Below, piece by piece: positions 6,389 through 9,716 of a stretch of 9,716 nucleotides of DNA. A program made the translations under genes and the position numbers. The first letter of the stretch is position 1, and every line of letters starts with the position of its first letter. The stretch lies in NCBI GenBank assembly GCA_043811795.1, contig JBDRMV010000120.1:1-9716 (forward strand), given 5' to 3'. The DNA comes from JBDRMV01 sp043811795. Lineage in GTDB: Bacteria; CG03. Under the pieces are notes generated by a model. That model saw only the letters and a program-made list of their open reading frames with translations. It made no database searches and was not told the DNA's origin.

Positions 6389-7115
6389 CCGTTCCGGGGC
6401 AGACCCCGGCTGCGGCTTTTTCCAAATTGTTTTTCTTAAAGATATTAAGCACCATAAACTTAATTCCCGAGTTTTTGAGGAGCGCCAGCGCCGTTTGGTC
6501 GCAGACCTTCAGATTTTTTTCTATCGCCTGCCGGTATGTCAAATGCGGAAAAAATACGGCGTTTTTGTTTGTTTCGGGGTCGGCGGAATAAACTCCGTTG
6601 ACTTTGGTTGCTTTTATGATTAAGTCCGCGTTCAGTTCCAGAGCTCTCAGAGCTGCGGCCGTGTCGGTCGTCACGCCGGGCTTGCCCGTTCCGCAGGCGA
6701 TTATTGCGGCCGACCCGGTGACTAACTTCCTGAGGCAGTTCTGCGGGGAATAAGGGACTGTTATTTTTTCGACTTTCAACTGGCTGAACACGACGCTTTT
6801 TATGCCGGCTACTTCGAGAGCGTTTTTCAGAGTGACGGCGTTGTAAATTGTGGAAAGCATTCCGAGATAATCGGCATCATCCCCCTTGTAATTCTCGGGC
6901 TCCAGGTCCTTGCCGCGCAGGATATTGCCGCCGCCGGGGACTATGATTAATTCGCTGTTTTTAATACGCGCTATTTCTTCCGTCAGGTATGCGATTTTAT
7001 TTTTCTGAAGCGGTTTTTCTTTTGTTCCGAACGCTTCGCCGCTTATTTTCAGGACGATTCTTTTAAGGGGACGGTTCTTATTTTTCTTTATTTTCTCCCT
7101 GTATTTTTTATTCAT
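6369..7115 (-). CDS. pyrH: Uridylate (UMP) kinase with repeat-derived termini
   Basis: An amino-acid-kinase-family UMP kinase, 248 aa, phosphorylating UMP to UDP. Core motifs are KRIVLKISGEAFG (18-30), PGGGNILRG (60-68), DADYLGML (80-87), GTGKPGVTTDTAA (142-154) and KATKVNGVYSADP (168-180). The motif at 142 usually reads GTGNPFFTTDTAA, so Lys replaces Asn and GV replaces the aromatic pair. The ATG at 7115 is the only standard start in frame before the conserved core, yet it has no visible Shine-Dalgarno sequence. The first ~17 codons (basic MNKKYREKIKKNKNRPL) lie in a palindromic element. The last codons (VIVGDG) and the stop lie in another repeat. The tsf-pyrH-frr order is canonical. Function is secure; the translation start is less so. 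Confidence 0.92.
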   Translation of the reverse strand: MNKKYREKIKKNKNRPLKRIVLKISGEAFGTKEKPLQKNKIAYLTEEIARIKNSELIIVPGGGNILRGKDLEPENYKGDDADYLGMLSTIYNAVTLKNALEVAGIKSVVFSQLKVEKITVPYSPQNCLRKLVTGSAAIIACGTGKPGVTTDTAAALRALELNADLIIKATKVNGVYSADPETNKNAVFFPHLTYRQAIEKNLKVCDQTALALLKNSGIKFMVLNIFKKNNLEKAAAGVCPGTVIVGDG

Positions 7116-7149
7116 GGTTAATTGGGATTTTAAAATAGGAACCGCCCCC
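7067..7149. repeat. REP-like palindrome spanning the pyrH start codon
   Basis: The arms at 7067-7084 (GGGGACGGTTCTTATTTT) and 7132-7149 are inverted repeats matching at 16 of 18 positions, separated by 47 nt. The core is the same GGGGACGG(TTC) seen in the convergent gap and beside frr. The pyrH ATG (7113-7115) is in the loop and the left arm is translated as residues about 11-17 of PyrH. A further CCGTCCCC lies next to it at 7154-7161, outside the paired arms. Confidence 0.75.
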
Positions 7150-7168
7150 TTTTCCGTCCCCGGTTTGA

Positions 7169-7762
7169 TTACTGACCGATTTCAAATCTTACGAAGCGCG
7201 TTATTTTTACCGCTTCTCCGAAGGAGGCGCACGACTCGTTGAAAAAGTCCGCGAATTTTTTCTTCTCGTCCCTGAAATACGGCTGTTCCAGCAGAACCGC
7301 GCTCTCGTAGAATTTTGAGAGTTTTCCCTCTATAATTTTTTCGGCAATCTTCGGCGGCTTTTTTGAGAGGTCGCTCTGTGATGTTAGTATTTTTTTTTCC
7401 TTTTCTATTATTTCGGCGGGGACTTCCTCTTTTCTTACATAATCCGCTTTCATTCCGGCGCACTGGATGGCCGTCTCTTTGAGAATTTTCTGAAAGTCAT
7501 CGGACTTGGCGACGAAGTCGGTTTCGCAGGCGATTTCCACCAGTACCCCGATTTTTCCGCCGGGATGTATGTAAGCATAAACTTGTCCTTCATTTACCAG
7601 CCGGCCTTCTCTTGACGCCATTTTGAGAATCCCTTTTTCTCTGAGGACTGTCTTTGCCCTATCCATATCGCCTTTCGATTCGAGCAGGGCGTTTTTACAA
7701 TCCATAATGCCTGCATTCGTTATTTTTCTGAGAGACATTATGAGTTCGTTAGTCACTGCCAT
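7169..7762 (-). CDS. tsf: Translation elongation factor Ts
   Basis: EF-Ts recycles EF-Tu from the GDP to the GTP form. The 197-aa protein is of the short bacterial type (E. coli has 283 aa). The N-terminal UBA-like domain (1-45) contains SLRKITNAGIMDCKNALLES, and the exchange motif ETDFVAK is at 80-86. The ATG start has AGGAGG 6 nt upstream (7769-7774). The gene overlaps rpsB by 14 bp, so the binding site and start lie within the end of rpsB. A 53-bp gap with a REP-like element separates it from pyrH. Confidence 0.96.
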   Translation of the reverse strand: MAVTNELIMSLRKITNAGIMDCKNALLESKGDMDRAKTVLREKGILKMASREGRLVNEGQVYAYIHPGGKIGVLVEIACETDFVAKSDDFQKILKETAIQCAGMKADYVRKEEVPAEIIEKEKKILTSQSDLSKKPPKIAEKIIEGKLSKFYESAVLLEQPYFRDEKKKFADFFNESCASFGEAVKITRFVRFEIGQ

Positions 7763-8486
7763 TTTCTTCCTCCTGCTGTTCTTCCGGTTCTTTATCGGGC
7801 TCTTCCTCTTGTTTCGTTATTCCTTTGGCTTCTAAAACAGCGTCGGCTATCAATTGCGTTACGACTCTTACGCTTCTTAAGGCGTCGTCGTTTGCGGGTA
7901 TCGGATAGTCAATGATGTCGGGGTTGCAGTCGGTATCGAGCATGGCTATGATCGGGATGTTCTTCATTCTCGCTTCTTTAACGGCGAGTTCCTCCTGGAT
8001 AGGGTCAACGATGTAAACCGCCTGCGGCAGTTCGTAAAGGTCAACCAGGCCTTTTAATTCTCTGTCTAGCCTGGCGAGAACCCGAGATTTTTTTGCGTAA
8101 ATTTTTTTGGTGGACTTATAAGTGTCCAGATTTTTCTGAAGGTCTTTATACCTGTCTATGCTGGAAAGAATCTGCTTGAAATTAGAGAAAAGCCCGCCCC
8201 ACCACCTGGAGGCGATATACGGCATTCCGCACCTTTGCGCTTCCTCGGCGATTGTATTCTGCGCCTGCTTTTTTGTTCCTACGAAAAGAACGGACCCGCC
8301 GGCTTTTACGGTTTTCTGAACGAATGCGAGAGCGTCGGCCAGCAGTTTTACCGTTTGTTCTATGTTTATTATGTGGATGTTATTCCTGACCGTGTAAATG
8401 TACTTTTTCATTCTCGGATTCCATTTGTTTTTCCGGTGCCCGAAATGGGCGCCCGCTTCAAGAAGTTGCTTGGCATTTATCTTCAC
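7749..8486 (-). CDS. rpsB: Small ribosomal subunit protein uS2
   Basis: A 245-aa S2 protein of the 30S subunit. Recognisable parts are LLEAGAHFGHRKNKWNPRM (8-26), VGTKKQAQ (69-76), DPIQEELAVKEA in the middle, and IPIIAMLDTDCNPDIIDYPI followed by NDDALRSV. The signature usually read RWLGGTLTNF is here RWWGGLFSNF (94-103), a mild departure. The C-terminus is a very acidic tail (EEEPDKEPEEQQEEENGSD). The start is GTG at 8484-8486 with AGGAGG 6 nt upstream. It lies only 30 bp after rpmI, so there is no room for the long autoregulatory leader found upstream of rpsB in E. coli. Confidence 0.96.
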   Translation of the reverse strand: MKINAKQLLEAGAHFGHRKNKWNPRMKKYIYTVRNNIHIINIEQTVKLLADALAFVQKTVKAGGSVLFVGTKKQAQNTIAEEAQRCGMPYIASRWWGGLFSNFKQILSSIDRYKDLQKNLDTYKSTKKIYAKKSRVLARLDRELKGLVDLYELPQAVYIVDPIQEELAVKEARMKNIPIIAMLDTDCNPDIIDYPIPANDDALRSVRVVTQLIADAVLEAKGITKQEEEPDKEPEEQQEEENGSD

Positions 8487-8516
8487 TTATTTCCTCCTCT
8501 AGTATAACCGCTAATT

Positions 8517-8717
8517 TTACGAAATAATGGAGCGGACCAGTTTCGCCTGTTTGCCCGAAACGTAGTCCTTCTTTTTAAGGCCCCGCAGCCTGCTTCTTTT
8601 TTTACCGCCGTTAAGATGACTTTTGCCTGCGTGAGCTCTTTTTACCTTGCCGCCGGCGTTTAATCTGAATCTTTTTGCGGCGCCTCTGTGCGTTTTCATT
8701 TTTCCTTTTTTCTGCAT
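8517..8717 (-). CDS. rpmI: Large ribosomal subunit protein bL35
   Basis: A very basic 66-aa protein. KMKTHRGAAKRFRL near the N-terminus is diagnostic for bL35, followed by GGKVKRAHAGKSHL and an Arg/Lys-rich region, ending in the family-like DYVSGKQAKLVRSIIS. The start taken is the ATG at 8715-8717, one base after the rsmE stop, with GAGG about 9 nt upstream. An alternative ATG six codons in (8697-8699, with AAGG 5 nt upstream) would give MKTHRGA, and a choice between them is not firm. bL35 is normally encoded between infC and rplT; here it stands between rsmE and rpsB with neither partner nearby. Confidence 0.93.
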   Translation of the reverse strand: MQKKGKMKTHRGAAKRFRLNAGGKVKRAHAGKSHLNGGKKRSRLRGLKKKDYVSGKQAKLVRSIIS

Positions 8718-8718
8718 T

Positions 8719-9405
8719 TTATTTTTCCTCTCGGCGGCAATTTGCCACTGCCGCTATTGCCGCCGTTTCGCTCCGCAGAACAAAATTTCCCAGGGAAGCG
8801 GGTGACAGGCCTGCGGCTATCGCTTTTTCCGTTTCTTTTTCCGTAAAGCCCCCTTCGGGTCCTACAAAAAACGAAATTTTCCGGAAATTCCCGCCTATTT
8901 TCATGGGCGGCGCCGCAGCCGACATAATAAAACCGGCGCCTCCGCTCTTTTTCCAGTCCTTAATACCTATCAAAAAGTCCTTTGTTTCGTCAAGTGAGGG
9001 AATAAATTTTCTGCCGCTCTGGCTGCATGCGGCTATGAGGATTTTTACAAGACGTTCACGCGGGATTTTTTTCCTGAAGGACCTCGCGGTTTTAAGAGGC
9101 ACGAATTTTGTAATACCGAGTTCCGTCGTTTTTTCAATGCACAGACGGAGGCAGGGAGGTTTTATCAATGCGGCATAAAGTGTTATTTCGGGGAATGGTT
9201 TTTCTCCGGAAAATTTTTCAAGAATTTTTATCTGAAGCGCCGGCGGATGCTTGAAAATTTTTAAAATCTGCGCCCTTGCCCCGTGACCGTTTCCGTCAAA
9301 GATATTTATTTCGTCTGATTCCCTGAAACGCCTTGCGCTTGTGATGTGGCGGGCTGTTTCCCCCCTGATTTCGGTCTTTAAGTCAGGCACAAAAAACTGG
9401 CTCAC
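8719..9405 (-). CDS. rsmE: 16S rRNA (uracil(1498)-N3)-methyltransferase
   Basis: A SPOUT-family methyltransferase of 228 aa that methylates N3 of U1498 in 16S rRNA using S-adenosylmethionine. The C-terminal knot region has GPEGGFTEKE (from residue 182) and LGNFVLRSETAAIAAVA (about 205-221), both signatures of RsmE. The N-terminal PUA-like part contains HITSARRFRESDEINIFDGNG. Length is slightly under the usual 240 aa. The start is GTG at 9403-9405 with GAGGGGG about 7 nt upstream. It follows dnaJ by 107 bp, a gap containing a three-stem palindrome, and abuts rpmI. Confidence 0.94.
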   Translation of the reverse strand: MSQFFVPDLKTEIRGETARHITSARRFRESDEINIFDGNGHGARAQILKIFKHPPALQIKILEKFSGEKPFPEITLYAALIKPPCLRLCIEKTTELGITKFVPLKTARSFRKKIPRERLVKILIAACSQSGRKFIPSLDETKDFLIGIKDWKKSGGAGFIMSAAAPPMKIGGNFRKISFFVGPEGGFTEKETEKAIAAGLSPASLGNFVLRSETAAIAAVANCRREEK

Positions 9406-9428
9406 CGTAAATCCCCCTCGTTAATCAA

Positions 9429-9477
9429 TGTAGCATGAAAGCTTGCTTTCATTTTGCGAGCAAGCTCGCACGCTACA
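9429..9477. repeat. Three-stem (cloverleaf-like) palindromic repeat
   Basis: The outer arms TGTAGC (9429-9434) and GCTACA (9472-9477) enclose two perfect hairpins, ATGAAAGC with GCTTTCAT (9435-9452) and TGCGAGC with GCTCGCA (9455-9470). The short sequence is almost wholly self-complementary. It shares no core with the GGGGACGG elements and so appears to be a second repeat family. It lies between dnaJ and rsmE and might terminate, stabilise or process the transcript. No T-tract follows it closely on the - strand, so it is not a classical terminator. Confidence 0.7.
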
Positions 9478-9512
9478 ATACGCATAATCATTTTTAAAAT
9501 TTCCAATGGGGC

Positions 9513-9716
9513 TCATTTGAAGAGTTTTTTCCAGAAGGAACTCTGTTCTTCCGCCATCAGTTCGGAGTATTCCTCAAGAAAATGCTTTTCTTTTGAGGAT
9601 ATTTTTTGAGGCACGAAAATGCTCACCGTTACGAAAAGGTCTCCCCTGTAAGACGCGTTCAGACGGGGCATTCCGTATCCGCCGAGCCGGAAGACCTGCC
9701 CGTCTTTGCATCCGGG
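9513..9716 (-). CDS. dnaJ: Chaperone DnaJ, C-terminal end only (5' part outside window)
   Basis: Translating the - strand from the window edge gives 67 residues ending in TGA at 9513-9515. PGCKDGQVFRLGGYGMPRLN followed by YRGDLFVTVSIFVPQKIS is the conserved end of DnaJ C-terminal domain II. The remaining SSKEKHFLEEYSELM and WKKLFK match the family's C-terminal helix. DnaJ is the Hsp40 co-chaperone of DnaK; its J-domain and zinc region lie beyond the window. The dnaJ-rsmE neighbourhood is common in bacteria. The frame is intact in the part seen. Confidence 0.9.
   Translation of the reverse strand, partial: PGCKDGQVFRLGGYGMPRLNASYRGDLFVTVSIFVPQKISSKEKHFLEEYSELMAEEQSSFWKKLFK

Noticed and set aside
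8501..8506. -10-like TATACT on the - strand just before rpsB
   Set aside because: No acceptable -35 lies 16-18 bp upstream, and transcription would begin inside the Shine-Dalgarno site, so it is not a credible promoter.
9429..9477. tRNA-like cloverleaf
   Set aside because: The stems fold like a small cloverleaf, but there is no anticodon arm of the right size, no T-loop consensus and the length is far too short for a tRNA.

Overview
The window reads as a bacterial chromosome segment of intermediate GC, carrying two convergent transcription units that meet at about position 2000-2107. Every protein-coding gene belongs to a recognisable housekeeping family. I see no phage, integrase, CRISPR array, tRNA or rRNA. 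The dxr, uppS, cdsA, bL35 and EF-Ts genes establish a bacterium. The archaeal-type entry into aromatic biosynthesis and the many GGGGACGG-type palindromes would suit a deep-branching or candidate-phylum lineage (Omnitrophota-like or deltaproteobacterial-like), but this taxonomic guess is only inference.

Positions 1-214 have no gene. They hold a MITE-like palindromic element (at least 1-136), followed by a convincing promoter (TTGTTT, 17 bp, TATAAT). Positions 215-1992 on the + strand hold a two-gene operon joined by an ATGA overlap. It encodes 2-amino-3,7-dideoxy-D-threo-hept-6-ulosonate (ADH) synthase and 3-dehydroquinate synthase II. Together these make 3-dehydroquinate from aspartate semialdehyde and a deoxy-ketohexose phosphate, bypassing DAHP synthase and classical AroB.

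Positions 2108-9716 on the - strand hold a tightly packed series read from right to left: dnaJ (3' end only), rsmE, rpmI, rpsB, tsf, pyrH, frr, uppS, cdsA, dxr, rseP. From rpsB onward this is the widespread bacterial translation/envelope cluster. It covers ribosomal protein S2, EF-Ts, UMP kinase, ribosome recycling, undecaprenyl-PP synthesis, CDP-diacylglycerol synthesis, the first committed MEP-pathway step and the site-2 protease. Most junctions are 4-bp overlaps or gaps of 1-2 bp, implying translational coupling. Five starts are GTG or TTG. rpmI (bL35) upstream of rpsB is out of its usual infC-rpmI-rplT setting.

The least ordinary content is a population of small palindromic repeats in nearly every gap. 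GGGGACGG-core elements lie in the convergent gap, between pyrH and frr, and between tsf and pyrH. The last two run into pyrH at both ends: one supplies its ATG and first ~17 codons, the other its last codons and stop. An unrelated three-stem palindrome (9429-9477) lies between dnaJ and rsmE. I found no wholly new multi-gene system; the strongest lead is REP-type repeats remodelling the ends of an essential gene.
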